64,000 bases of DNA, taken from positions 142,059,001 to 142,123,000 of the forward strand of contig CM043698.1 of assembly GCA_023935145.1 (NCBI GenBank), in the 5' to 3' direction. This document shows, one piece after another, positions 11,330 through 22,637 of this stretch (position 1 is the first letter of the stretch; each line of letters starts with the position of its first letter). The notes under the pieces were generated by a model. That model was not told the origin of the DNA, ran no database searches, and worked only from the letters and a program-made list of their open reading frames with translations. A program made the translations under genes and the position numbers. The DNA is from Bretschneidera sinensis. Its lineage: Eukaryota > Streptophyta > Magnoliopsida > Brassicales > Akaniaceae.

Positions 11330-11442
11330 CCTTTTTTCGGAACAAAACAATGAAGAAAGGAAGGCCAATGAAGAGATCAAAAAATGTTCGAAAGCTGAAA
11401 GCTGTAGCAAAGGCTATATCTAATAACGAAAAGTCTGTTGAG
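11330..11442 (+). pseudogene. Last exon of unidentified host gene X, 5' part, cut by Copia insertion
   Basis: After a good acceptor (TTTTTCTTCTGATTGTTAG) an open frame reads MKKGRPMKRSKNVRKLKAVA (internal ATG at 11350), then KAISNNEKSVE. It stops abruptly at the Copia LTR (11443). The frame can be resumed beyond the 3' LTR as KISKMDNKASRTQSAKVLYD and a TGA (16643-16701). The lysine-rich, repeat-free texture and the clean join suggest one real C-terminal exon. I do not recognise the protein. Ordinary transcription would now run into the retroelement. Confidence 0.5.
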
Positions 11443-11659
11443 TGTTAGGAAGTCAAACTTTCATATCTTCCATATTAAGAATAGATGATCTGTGTATATT
11501 AGCTTTCCTATTGTAATACCTGACTTATAGCTAGACAACTTATAATGTAGTAACTGATTTCTGACTTGTAGGAATGATTAGAAATCTACCTATACAAATA
11601 CACGATTCAGTATCAATAATTATCATTCCAACAAATTCAATCTTTCTTTCATCCTTTCA
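11443..11659 (+). repeat. 5' LTR of Copia element at 11443
   Basis: It starts TGTTAGGAAGTC and ends ATCCTTTCA, directly followed by the primer binding site. Confidence 0.95.
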
Positions 11660-11671
11660 TGGTATCAGAGC
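11660..11671 (+). other. Primer binding site, tRNA-iMet type
   Basis: TGGTATCAGAGC, the usual plant Copia primer site complementary to initiator tRNA-Met, lies directly at the LTR end. Confidence 0.95.
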
Positions 11672-11691
11672 AGGACTAAGATTCTGACCCA

Positions 11692-12960
11692 TTGCTGCAC
11701 TCTAATCTCTCGTGTATCATCTCTCCTTTTCAACCATCATGGCCAATGATGAAGTACCACCATACGCCTCCTATCACTGGTAAGGAAATTGCCGATCCCA
11801 ACACTTCTACAGATTCTTCAAAGGTGAATCTCTCAAATCCCTATTTCACTCATCATTTAGATCATTCGGGTTTGGTTTTGATTTCCAAACCCTTGAATAG
11901 AGACAATTGTTCTAACTTGGAAAAGGGTTATGACTCTGGCCTTAAATTCCAAAAACAAGTTAGGTTTTGTCAATGGCTAAATCAAAGCCCCTTCAGAAAA
12001 AGCTGATCCTGAAGGTTATGCGGCTTGGTCTCGGTGTAATGATATGGTCCACTCCTGGATCGTCAACACTCTCAGTCCAAAAATTTCAGACAGTGTGATC
12101 TATTACTCTACTGCTAATAAAGTTTGGGAAGATCTTCGTGAGAAACTCTCTCAAAGCAATGCACCTCGCATCTTTGAGATTCAGCGAGATATTGCCTGTC
12201 TTCGACAAGAACAACTCTTTATCTCTGCCTATTACACAAAATTGAAGGGCCTATGGGATGAACTAGCTTCCTACAACGATGCAGTACATGGGGCACAACA
12301 AGATCAACAAAAATTGATGCAATTTCTGATGGGATTGAATGATTCTTATAGTGCTATTCGCGGACAAATCCACTTGATGAATCCCCTTCCTTTAGTTCGC
12401 CAAGCATATTCCTCCGTCTCTCAAGAAGAAAAATAGTGTCTCTTGAGCTCAACGCACGTTGCAAGTGATCCTGTCGGCAGTGTCGCCATGGCAGTTCGAA
12501 GCAACAGCAGTAAACCCGCTCCATCGACGGGTACAGGGAGGTCTGAGCAGTCCGATGGCCCATATGGGTCACATGATTTCCGATTGCAAGAGAAGTCGCC
12601 AGAGAATTTCAGTGGAGGACACCGATTTGACCAAGACAGGCGTTGTTTTAGCTCTAGAAGAGGACGCCCTCATTGTTCCTACTGTGAAGAATTGGGCCAT
12701 TGGGTCCAAACTTGTTATGAGCTACATGGGTATCCAGCGGGCCATCCAAAGGCAAAGTATAATTCAGGCCCAAGATGTTTCAGCAACAATAACAAGCTTG
12801 CAGCTAATCGTGTGTCCGAGGGCTTTTCTAAAGAAAACAGAAACCAAGTTGTTGGGATTTCGGAGGCTCAATTGAAGCTGCTCTTATCGCTCATTGATGA
12901 CAAAAATGAAGGATCTAGCTCTCAAGCAAATGCCGTAACCAAGCCAGGTTTGTCTAAATT
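11692..12960 (+). pseudogene. Gag of Copia element at 11443 (frameshifted)
   Basis: Segments of gag lie in different frames: SNPYFTHHLDHSGLVLISKP (N-terminal Copia gag motif), then from 12044 MVHSWIVNTLSPKISDSVIY and on through LKGLWDELASY to LMQFLMGLNDSYSAIRGQI, the typical gag core. From 12443 a Gly/Ser-rich linker leads to a complete zinc knuckle CSYCEELGHWVQTC (C-X2-C-X4-H-X4-C) that would bind RNA. At least two frameshifts and a stop at 12434 separate the pieces. Confidence 0.85.
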
Positions 12961-14250
12961 CGCTTCCCGCAGTTGGATCATTGATAGTAGGGCGACAAAT
13001 CATATTTCTTCATCATCTAAATTATTTTTCCGCAAAGATAAAATTGCTCATTGCCTCCCGTACTACTGCCTAGCAGAGAAAAAGCTAATATTGTTGCAAA
13101 AGGATCATTACCTATGAATTCCGTCTATAATTTGCATGATGTGCTATGTGTACCTACATTCAAAGTTGATTTGATGTCAGTTAGTCGTCTGACGAGAGGC
13201 CTGAATTGTTCAGTAACTTTTTTACCTTATTGGTGTATTTTCTAGGATCTGGCTACGAGGAGGATGATTGGTTTGGGTAAACAACGTGATGAACTATACT
13301 ATTTGGTGGCACTAGCGATGAAGAAATCCATGACCAACTCTTCCTCACCCACAAACTGACCAACCTACAATCTCACCATATCTTCCACCGATCTCTGGCA
13401 TAATCACTTAGGCCATGTATCACCTTCTCGTTTAAGTTTCATTGCCAAAAACTTTTTAAAATTTTCCATTTAGTCCAATAATGCCTACCCTATATGTCCT
13501 TTGGCTAAGCAGAGTCGTTTACCTTTCAGTCCTAGTGTAATTTCTTCTATAAAACCTTTTGAGATAATTCATTATGACATTTAGGGTCGTTATCGACACC
13601 CTTCTCTTTCTGGTGCTTATTACTTTCTTACTATTGTTGATGATTATGCACGTTTCACATGGATTTTCTTGATGCGACACAAAGATGAAGCACAATCACT
13701 TTTAAAATGATTCTTCAGTTATGTTCTCACTCAATTTGAGTCTAACATTAAGACTTTTCGAAGTGACAATGGTAGGGAATTTATCTCACTTTGTTCTTTT
13801 TTCCAAGATAATGGTGTCGTTTTTCAGCATTCTTGTGTTAAAATGCCTTAACAAAATGGGGTTGTGGAACACAAGCAACACATTTTACAAGTAGCTCGAG
13901 CTTTGAAATTTCAAGCTCAACTCCCTACCTAATTTTGGGGGGAGTGTGCTCTTACTGTTGTCCACATCATCAATCGACTCCCTTCTCCGATTCTCTCTTT
14001 CAAAACTCCTTTTGAACTTCTATACTCAAAACCACCTTCTTTTTCTCATCTCCATGTCTTTGGTTGTTTAGCCTATGCTACTAATGTCCATACTTCTCAC
14101 AAATTTGACCATCGTTCCATACCCTCAATTTTTATCGGTTATCTCATCAGTCAAAAGGCATACAAATTATTCGATTTGTCGACCAAAAAGGTTTATACTA
14201 GCCATGATGTGAGATTTCATGAAAATATTTTTTCTTATGCATCTGTCAAG
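12961..14250 (+). pseudogene. Protease and integrase of Copia element at 11443
   Basis: The protease motif is SWIIDSRATNHISSSS: the catalytic Asp-Ser is kept but the glycine of DSGA is arginine. A deletion or frameshift at about 13060-13245 removes most of the rest. The integrase follows with LWHNHLGHVSPSRLSF (HHCC part), YFLTIVDDYARFTWIF, FRSDNGREFI and QNGVVEH, so the first acidic residue (HYDI) and the D and E positions can be seen. Several stops break the frame (in KMP*QNGVV, for example). The C-terminal part ends around SHDVRFHENIF (14225). Confidence 0.85.
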
Positions 14251-16410
14251 CCCAATTACGCTCTTTCTCCTTCAAACACAGATTCTGGCCCAATTCCTCT
14301 TGTGGCCCAAGACACCACTTATTCTTTTGATTCCAATCCAAAACATCTCATCCAAACACATCACCTCCCAATCATACAGTCGCGCCTCCTTCTTCTTCAA
14401 ATCCACAACCCGCGCTTGCCTCCTCTCCTCTGTCGGAACCACCATCTCCCCATCGTCCGACCATCCTATGCACACACGCACGCCACCCCAAGCCTTATGC
14501 TCACTCAGGCCTGCTTGATCATTCTGACCAATCGATCGTTGTGACCCATCCTCTCTCATCGTCTTTGAAAGTCCATCACCACCATCCACTTCACCCTCTC
14601 CGGCGCCAAGATCCTCGTCAAACCCCTTCCCCAATCCATCTCCATAGTCACCTCTCTTCTCACTTGAACCCCCTCCACTTAGTCGCTTCAGTTGCTAAAC
14701 CGATCCGCCGGTCAAGCTCAACGATTATGTCTGCTCCAACGTTTGCTCTGACCAATCGGCCTCCTTAATGCCAAGTCAGACCAAAGGTACATGTTATCCA
14801 CTAGCCACTTATGTTTCATATCACAGATATAAGCCTGCACATCAATCTTTCGTTGCTCAAATCAGTAATGTTACGGAACCCAAGTCTTATTCGAAAGCTG
14901 TCGCTCATCTTGAATGGCAGGAAGCAATGCGTTCCGAATTGCAGGCTCTCCAAGCCAATGGCATTTGGTCTCTCACTCCACTACCGGTCGACAAGACACC
15001 TATTGGCTACAGATAGGTGTATAAAATTAAGCACTATTCAGATGGGTCTATCAAGAGGTACAAAGCCCGATTGGTCGCAAAAGGGCTTCACTCAGCTAGA
15101 AGGTGTCGATTATTAGGATACCTTTTCCCCCACTGCCAAGATCATCTCAGTTTGCTGCTTGTTTGTGTTGGCTACAGCTCTTGGCTGGTCCCTTCATCAA
15201 ATGGACGTCAACAATGCCTTTCTTCACGGTGACTTAGCTAAAGAAATATATATGTCTCTGCCGCCAGGGCTTCGGTGACAGGGAGAGGAAAATTTGGTGT
15301 GTCACCTTCATAAGTCATTGTATAGTTTAAAACAAACATCTCGACAGTGGTTCACCAAGTTCTCAGAAGTTATTCACTTTGCTGGTTATGTATAATCTCG
15401 AGCCGATTATTCTCTGTTCACCAGAAGACAAGGCAAATCCTTTACTGCTCTCTTGATATATGTTGATGATATTCTAATTACTGAAAATGATCCTGTTAGC
15501 ATTGCTGCAACTAAAAAATTTCTATATAGTCATTTTCATCTCAAAGATCTTGGTGATTTAAAATACTTTCTTGGTATTGAGGTTTCTGCTTCTAAGAACG
15601 GGATTTTTATTTCCCAACGTAAGTATGCATTATACATCATTGAGGATGCAGGAATGTTGAGCGTAGCCCCTATTGATACTCCTATGGAACAAGGCTTGAA
15701 ATAATCAGACAAGAGTGACTTACTCAAAGATCTGGGTCAGTATAGAAGATTAATCGGCAGATTAATTTACTTGACTGTTTCGAGGCCAGATATAACATAT
15801 ACTGTATATATCTTGAGTAGATTTATACACCAACCCCGAAAACTTCATATGGAGGCAGCTTTTCGGGTTGTTCGATATCTAAAAGGTGCACCTGGCTAAG
15901 GCCTATTCTTCTCTTCGAATAGTGATTTCAAGTTGAGGGCTTACTGTGACTCGGATTGGGTAGGTTGTCCACTCACTAGGAGATCTACTATGGGTTATTG
16001 TGTCTTTCTTGGACCTTCATTGATATCTTGGAGGTTGAAGCAACAGAAAGCAGTTTCACTCTCTTCCGCCAAGGCAGAATGCCGTCCAATGACGGGAGCT
16101 TGCTGTGAGTTGACATAGCTCCGATATCTATTGAGGGACTTGGGACTTTCACATCATAAATTTGCCTTGCTATATTGCGACAACAAGGCTGCCTTACACA
16201 TTGCAGCTAACCCAGTTTTTCATGAGCGAACTAGGCACATTGAGATGGATTGCCATTACATTAGAGACAAGATCTAAGATGGTTTCATGACTACAAGATA
16301 TATAAATTCTGCACATCAGCTAGCAGACATCTTGACCAAACCCTTGGGGAAAGAGATCTTTGTTCCTATGGTTCACAAGTTGGGAGTGCAAGATATCCAC
16401 TCTCTAACTT
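14250..16410 (+). pseudogene. Reverse transcriptase and RNase H of Copia element at 11443
   Basis: A Pro/Ser-rich linker (14250-14770) leads to RT: WQEAMRSELQALQANGIWSL, KRYKARLVAKG, AFLHGDLAKEIYM, then the catalytic LIYVDDILIT (from about 15453), DLGDLKYFLGIEV and DTPMEQGLK. RNase H follows with [10 protein letters not shown] (first Asp), SSAKAECRP (Glu region) and [10 protein letters not shown], ending HQLADILTKPLGKE just before the polypurine tract. Stops and shifts occur at 15014, about 15110, 15277, 15391, 15702 and later. The Gln/Pro-rich ORF on the opposite strand (14272-14634) is a shadow. Confidence 0.88.
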
Positions 16411-16419
16411 GAGGGGGAG

Positions 16420-16636
16420 TGTTAGGAAGTCAAACTTTCATATCTTCCATATTAAGAATGGATGACTTGTGTATATTAGCTTTCCTATTGTAATACCTGA
16501 CTTATAGCTAGACATCCTATAATGTGGTAACTGATTCCTGACTTGTAGGAATGATTAGAAATCTCCCTGTATAAATACATGATTCAGTATCAATAATTAT
16601 CATTCTAGCAAATTCAATCTTTCTTTCATCTTTTCA
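16420..16636 (+). repeat. 3' LTR of Copia element at 11443
   Basis: Same length (217 bp) as the 5' LTR, starting TGTTAGGAAGTC and ending ATCTTTTCA. The polypurine tract GAGGGGGAG lies immediately before it. Confidence 0.95.
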
Positions 16637-16701
16637 ATAAAATTTCAAAGATGGATAATAAAGCATCGAGAACCCAATCTGCCAAAGTGTTGTATGACTG
16701 A
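16637..16701 (+). pseudogene. Last exon of gene X, 3' part, beyond the Copia element
   Basis: From 16643 the frame reads KISKMDNKASRTQSAKVLYD and stops at TGA (16699-16701). Taken together with 11330-11442 it restores a plausible basic C-terminus of about 50 residues. The six bases next to the LTR (ATAAAA) do not repeat the five before the 5' LTR (TTGAG), so the junction has been altered since insertion or the element ends are recombinant. Confidence 0.45.
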
Positions 16702-16723
16702 AGGACAAGAGGATCTAGACAGG

Positions 16724-17118
16724 CTTAGAAATACAAATTCGTTTATTTGATCTTCACATCAATATTGTAGTCGTGAGGTTTTTTTTTGTTCCAAGTTCAT
16801 TTGGATAAGCACAGGTTATATATAATTAATTGTAGTAAATCCATCCAGTTAAATTGCTTGCCAATATTCAAAATTTCATCATATTTAAGTTTGGGATATT
16901 TTTGCGTGATAAGGCACCACCCTTAGAAATACAATTCGTTTATTTGATCTTCACATCAATATTGAAGTCGCGAGGTTTTTTTTGTCTCATGTTAATTTGG
17001 ACAAGCACATATTATATATAATTAATTGTAGTAAATCCATCCGGTTAAATTGCTTGCCAATATTTAAAATTTCATTATAATTAAGTTTGGGATATTTTTG
17101 CGTGATGAGGTACCACCT
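16724..17118. repeat. Tandem duplication of a 198-bp non-coding unit
   Basis: Two head-to-tail units start CTTAGAAATACAA at 16724 and 16922 and end GATAAGGCACCACC and GATGAGGTACCACC. They differ by scattered substitutions and short indels. Confidence 0.9.
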
Positions 17119-17344
17119 TTAGGTTTTAATTTAATTTTATATTGTCTCCAAATAGGAAAAAATAGGTTGAATTTAAGTAATCTCATATCATTTGTAATCC
17201 CCCATAAGGATGAGATTATTTATTATAGGCTTATGATATCATTTTTTGTGTGTGTTTATTTAACTTTATAAAATATATTTTATTTTTTCATTTGATTATT
17301 TATTGAATATTATTTAGGGAGTATTTATTGATAAAAAAATCTGC

Positions 17345-17940
17345 TCATAATCCGCTAATGAAAAATCATGGTTGCTCTTTACAAATTCATTGAACAAAGA
17401 ACAAATCCACATTATTGAAAAGGGAACTCATCCAAAATTTCAGAAGCAAAACCATAGTCACTGCCCATAATCAGCAAATGAGAAACTATGGTTGCTCGTT
17501 AACAAAATTTGTTGACGGAAGAACAAATCCACATCATTCACATTGCTAGAAAGGAAACTAGTCCCCAATTTCCAAAAGCAAAACTGTGGTCGTTTCCCAT
17601 AATTAACAATGAGAAATCATGGTAGCTCGCCAACAAAATTCATTGACTGAATAAAAAATCCATGTCATTCGTATTATTGGAAAAGAAAACCGTCTACAAT
17701 TCTTAAATGCAACACCACGGTCGATGCTCACAATTTGCAAATGGAAAACAAAATTTATCAAACGAAGAACAAATCAACATCATTCATATTGTTAGAAAGG
17801 AAACCCACCCACAACTTCCAAATGCAAAACCATGGTCGCCGTCCACAATATGTGCAAAAGGAACCTGTCAACAATTTCCAAATGTAAAACCATGGTCGAT
17901 TGTTGATAGAATTCACTGAATGAAGATGAAAAATTGCATT
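17345..17940. repeat. Degenerate satellite-like tandem array, copy 2
   Basis: About five units of the same family as the array at 6605-7540, with GGAAAGGAAACC, AAATGCAAAACCATGGTCG and CATCATTCATATTG blocks. It ends in the same way (GAATGAAGATGAAAAATTGC) and is followed by sequence matching 7543-7660. Confidence 0.8.
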
Positions 17941-18060
17941 ACATATAGGACACACAATAACCTTAAAAATTATTAATTTCTTTTTTAAAAACTAAGGTGA
18001 CATGAGTGAACATAGAGAGTAACACGGAGAGTGAAGATTATAATGGTGAGAAGCAGTGCC
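17941..18060 (+). repeat. Duplicate of the 5' end of candidate gene X exon
   Basis: GGACACACAATAACC, GGTGACATGAG and GAAGATTATAATGGTGAGAA match 7543-7655 in order. The similarity stops at about 18058, in the middle of the candidate exon, so this is a truncated duplicate. Confidence 0.6.
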
Positions 18061-18170
18061 ATATCTCTCAACGAACTCAAGGAAGTCATTTTGATAAACC
18101 AAATTAAACCATAAGATTGTTATATCTGGTGTGAAAAGATAACTGAAAGTGAGGGCTGTTTATCAAAATA

Positions 18171-18172
<2 letters not shown>

Positions 18173-18250
<78 letters not shown>
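18173..18250. repeat. (GA)n microsatellite, about 39 units
   Basis: An uninterrupted GA dinucleotide run of about 78 bp. Its length will probably vary between individuals. Confidence 0.98.
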
Positions 18251-18251
<1 letters not shown>

Positions 18252-18689
18252 CTTCAAGGCATGACCAGGTCACTTTCCTTAAGATTTAATTCACCCTCAC
18301 AGTGCAAGAGGTTACCAATGAATTTCCTCTAAGATAAAATGAAGCTCTGATGTTATTCTGTACTTCGCACTGATGAAGAATAACCCACAGCAGCTTCTAA
18401 GAGTTTATAGATGTATAACACTTATGCAGGGAAGCAAGATTTATGGACATAAGTAAATCAGTATTGTGAAAGGAAAAGAAGAAGAAGAGAGAAATTCCAG
18501 AAAACTGAATGTAATTTGTATGTTTTAATTATGGTAGTTGAACACACTTATACACTATTGAAATGAGTATCTTTTTCCATTAGATATACCATGTTTCAGT
18601 TTTAATACTAAGTGTTTCTTCACAAAGGACACTTTTTTTCATATTCAACTGACATAAACATTTTGAAAATTCGAAATTTTCGAACATCT

Positions 18690-18798
18690 AGTCGACTGAA
18701 CAATGTTTTCAGTCGACTTAACAAGTTACAGAGAGTTCAAGGAATTTTGTTCCTTCCATTCAGTCGACTGAATGCTTGTATACACCATCCAGTCGACT
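18690..18798. repeat. Cluster of four AGTCGACT palindromes
   Basis: The perfect 8-bp palindrome AGTCGACT occurs at 18690, 18711, 18772 and 18791, mostly within TCAGTCGACTGA-like contexts. A decayed copy (ATCAACTG) lies near 18813. No coding sequence explains it. It may mark the U3 of an old LTR, but no LTR ends were found. Confidence 0.75.
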
Positions 18799-18939
18799 GT
18801 ATGAAACTTATAATCAACTGTAACAACTCTCAAAAGCCAAAATTCATTTTCCTTTATCTTTTCCTTTTCTTATTTCCTTTGATTTTCTAAAATATCCCAA
18901 ACTTAAAAAATAAAGTTTATTTTCAAAATCATCAACAGA

Positions 18940-18990
18940 GGGATCGAACCCATCTTCTATATGGAGTAACCACTATGCTGAGAGGCTGGG
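18940..18990 (-). repeat. tRNA-derived SINE-like scar
   Basis: On the minus strand, box A-like AGCATAGTGGTTA is followed about 20 bp later by a perfect box B, GGGTTCGATCCC (18940-18951). The spacing is shorter than in a tRNA gene and no folded tRNA can be drawn. Confidence 0.45.
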
Positions 18991-19895
18991 TTAGCTTAAA
19001 ACATATTTGGTAATGCATTATTTTTAGATTTATACTTAGAAGTGAATAATAAAGAAAAACTATTTCAGGAACTATGGAGCTCAAATGGTTCTAAATTTTT
19101 TTTCATAACTTTTATTTTTTTTAAAGTTTTCTTAAGAATATTAATTAGTAGGACTCAGATTTATAATTTCAAAGGCATTATGGATTGCAAGGTAAGCATA
19201 GAAAGGGAGGTGAAGCAAAGATTCATGGGGGGTTAAAGTTATTTTCCCCTTCTGCAGAAATTGTATATTCTACCAGTTCACTATGTAAGAGATCAAAATG
19301 AGAGCAATGGACAATCAAAAAGCATTTAAGAGACAATGTGTGGAATGCAATTAAAGGAAATTTTTTTTTGCAACCTTGGAAGATTATGCAGTGATGAACT
19401 AGCCTATGATTTTCTAATAAGCCAATGCAAATAGATCTTATATTTCTATCAATTTTCTGTTAACTTGATATACTAAAGCAGAATGTAATTCTGTATGTTT
19501 ATAGTGGGTAAGTTAGTAATGATATTATGTGTAATTATTTAACTTATTTAGTGCATAATATGGGAAACTTTTCATATGGAAAATTTAGCCTTAATAAGAC
19601 TTTGATTATGTGCCTAGAGACATCACAACATAAATAGGGGCAGTTAAGATCTTTATACAAAATGTTAAATTTAAACATCTCCATTTATTGTGAATACATA
19701 TGATAAGGCAGACTAGTTATGACTAAGACCTTCTAGTTATGGAGTTCTTTCCTTTAAATCCTTAATTCTACAGCATTTTTGCTGAGATTTAGTTTTCTTG
19801 CTACACGATATGTATAGATATGTAACAGATAAGCCATGTGCTTACAACTGTTTAAACCTTCCATTTCTATTTTGTAAACCAGGGTACTAAGTTTG
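18991..19895. other. Non-coding, nothing recognised
   Basis: AT-rich single-copy-looking DNA between the SINE-like scar and the Tork-like element. No exon, repeat or RNA gene could be supported. Confidence 0.5.
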
Positions 19896-20502
19896 TGTTG
19901 GAAAATCACCTTCTTGCGGAATCCCAGGTTGTGATCTTTCCAAACACCCAAGTCTAGAATACTCTCTCTCTAAACAACCAGCCTCTCTTGAATGAGTCTC
20001 TCCTATGTGTTTTATGTCTTCGTACTCTCACACACTATGTGTTCTATTTCACACACGTTCACATGACATTCACTTCTCTTGTTTAGATGACGTCTTCACT
20101 TGTTGTTAGAAGACCCTTTATATAGAACAATGATTGCCTCATCCAATCTTTGAGATCAATCTCAACCTTTAGATCTCAAGAACCAAAAACCTATGGCTCT
20201 CTAAGAGTCTAAGTAATCCTGTGCATTTTAACCAAGTCCCATGCACCATCTCAAAGTGCTGAAAAATTGGTGTCAGGTGTACTTCATGCTAAGGCTCAGA
20301 ACAGGGTGTGTTGAGGCTCAAAAGAGGGGAAACTTGCTGCCTTGCCAGAGGCTGTAGTGTTGTTGGTCCATGCCGTGGCACGCACCTAAAGGAGGACTTC
20401 CTCCACTTGCTGATGGCAGCGGTGCACAACCTGTGCCGCGGGGCACAACTTGGACCTGATGCTGAACTTTTCATCCATTTAATTCTTTGACAAATCCTAA
20501 CA
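19896..20502 (-). repeat. 3' LTR of outer Tork-like element
   Basis: 607 bp. On the minus strand it starts TGTTAGGATTTGTC and ends GATTTTCCAACA. It contains a TATATAAAGGG box near 20108-20118 (minus). Confidence 0.95.
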
Positions 20503-20582
20503 ATCTCTACCTTTGTCTAAGCAATTAAACACGAACCCTTGTGCAGAGAACTCATGATCCGAACTTAACTTGAGTCACCATA

Positions 20583-21596
20583 TCAACTGACTCCAATCTT
20601 AAGAAGTCCAAGGCAATGATTGAACTTACTTAGAGGTAGAACTTTAGTACCTAAATCAGCAGGATTTTCTTCCGTTTTGACTTTATCCACATGAATGCAT
20701 CTTTTCGTAACATTTTCCCGAATGAAATGATACCGAACATCTATATGCTTAGTCCTCTCATGGAACACCGGGTTCCTACACAAATGCAACACACTTTGAC
20801 TATCCGAATACACCACTACTTGCTCTTTTAGGACCTTTAACTCTTCCAAAAACCCTTTGCACCACATAGCCTTTTTTATAGCTTCCGTAGCCGCTATGTA
20901 CTTTACCTTGGATGTTGAGAATGCTACCATCGGCTGCGACTGAGCCTTCACGTACCTCAGCAACCATTTTATCCCAAGCCAAAGCTCCTTTCCGGGATTA
21001 CTTAAAAATTTGCCGAGAACACTAATTGTCTGAGAAATGTCAGGTCTAGTGTTTACCATCATGAACATGACTGATCCAACCGCACTGGAGTAAGGGACCT
21101 TTTCCATTTCCTTCTTCTTCTCATTCGTTCCAGGACATTGCTCGCTGGAGAACTTGAAATGACCAGCAAGGGAAACCTTCCTTGGTTTACCATCTTCCAT
21201 AGAAAACTTATACAGTATCTTTTCTATGTAGGAAGACTGAGAAACCTTCAACTCGTTTCTCTCCCTTTCCCAGATTATAATCATTCTAAGGATCTTTTGT
21301 GCAAGGCCAAGATCCTTCCTCTCAAACTCTGAACTGAGTTAAGACTTCAACCTTTCTATCATCTCCCTGCTGTTATCATCCAATAGCATATCATCGACAT
21401 AGATGAGGATAATCACCATTTCCTTCACCTTGTGTCCAGGTGAGAAAGTTTTTGTAAAATCTATGCCTTTTCTTTGCGTGAACCCCTTCACCACCAGCCT
21501 AGTCTTATACCGGACTTCATCCCTTGGAGGGTTCCCTTATTTGATATTGTAAATACACTTACAATCCATAACTCTTTGTTTTCCTGGAATGTACAC
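20583..21596 (-). pseudogene. RT C-terminal part and RNase H of outer Tork-like element
   Basis: On the minus strand, from the nested insertion, come VYIPGKQRVM, KEGNPPRDEV-like RT finger residues, GIDFTKTFSPGHKVKEMVII, then the catalytic LIYVDDMLLDDNSREM. FSPGHK marks a deletion of about 98 codons of RT palm relative to the element at 36580. From 21284 the frame continues through AGHFKFSSEQCPG and PYSSAVGSVMFMMVNTRPDI to RNase H. Here LLRYVKAQSQPMVAFSTSK shows a 51-codon deletion that removes the first catalytic aspartate block (GYADSDY). YSDSQSVLHL and NPADLGTKVLPL are kept. The enzyme cannot have been active in this form. Confidence 0.88.
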
Positions 21597-22557
21597 TGTC
21601 AGAAATCACCTTGACAAGATGCTCAGGTGGTGATCTTCCAAACACCCAAGTCTAGAATGACTTGTAGAAAGAATTTCAGCAATCGAACATAAGAACAGAA
21701 AATCAAAGAATGAAAGAAGACAAGCAATTTGTTATCGAGGTTCGGCAATGTGCCTACGTCCCCGTGAGTTCCTCCGAACTCTCTGCACTAAATCAATGGT
21801 TCTTACAAGTCAGCAACCCCCTTCAAGAAACCTCAAGTTCTTGAAGAAACCAAGAAGAGAACGAGAAAGTGATAGACCTATTACAATGCTTCCTATCAAT
21901 TCTCTGCTACCCTCTCTTCTTTACAACCAGCCTCTCTACAATGAGTCCCTCTTGTATGTCTGTGTCTTTGCACTCTCACATAATTCTCTCATTCACACAC
22001 ATGTCTCACAAGTTACGTTATCACATTCTTGTGTCTTGTTTTGTTTATTGTTGAGATTGAACCTAGGTGACCCTTTATATAGTGCACCAACTTTTTGTCC
22101 AATCTTGTGTGTCATTCTCCACCCTTAGATCTTGATGACCACTTAACCATGGCCCTCCATCAATCCTAAATGGTGCTGTGCGTTTTAACCTTGCATTCAT
22201 GCACGTAAGAGAAGGCTAAAGCATGCTGTCCATGTGTGCCGGCCAAAGCTACAGCACCGCGCTGCAGCTTTGAGTTTCTGTCCCTTGTGCCATTCCTGCC
22301 AGGTTCCAGCGCTGTAGCTTTGAGTTGCTGTCCCCTTCACGCAACACCTTTCTGCTTGTATGTAGAAGTGCGCACACTAGTGCGCATAGCCTTTCCTTGT
22401 TCCAAAATGAAGCACACACATGTGTGCTGCCTTCTAACTTTCTGAACTTTGATCCTTCACCTTTGGTTTAGACTTTAACTATCTTTGAACTATACTTGGA
22501 CCTGTTCAAACCTTAACCGTGTTTGAACCATGTTTAAACCTTAGATAAATACCAACA
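21597..22557 (-). repeat. 3' LTR of nested Tork-like element
   Basis: 961 bp. On the minus strand it starts TGTTGGTATTTATC and ends GATTTCTGACA. A TATATAAAGGG box lies near 22070-22080. The paired LTR at 26316 is very similar throughout. ORFs on the plus strand here are repeated at 26467-26847 simply because both are LTRs. Confidence 0.95.
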
Positions 22558-22637
22558 ATCTCTACCTTTGTCTAAGCATTTAAACCCGAACTATTGTGCA
22601 GAGGCCTTCGGGATCCAAAATCATCTTGAGTCATCCA

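Larger units (their letters stand above)
11443..16636 (+). mobile_element. Ty1/Copia element, complete but decayed
   Basis: Two 217-bp LTRs (11443-11659 and 16420-16636) flank gag, protease, integrase, RT and RNase H in the Copia order. A tRNA-Met primer site follows the 5' LTR and a polypurine tract (GAGGGGGAG, 16411-16419) precedes the 3' LTR. By my reading the LTRs differ at about 14 of 217 positions. The gag start resembles the 'Copia-like N-terminal' domain of Ale/RE1-type elements. Every domain has stops or frameshifts, so the element is dead. No 5-bp target duplication is visible. Confidence 0.92.

Noticed and set aside
14272..14634. 120-codon ORF on the minus strand
   Set aside because: Antisense to the Pro/Ser-rich linker of the Copia polyprotein; no motif, and explained by base composition.
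21748..22128. 126-codon plus-strand ORF, repeated at 26467-26847
   Set aside because: Both lie in the LTRs of the nested element and read against its transcription; the repeat is the LTR pair itself.
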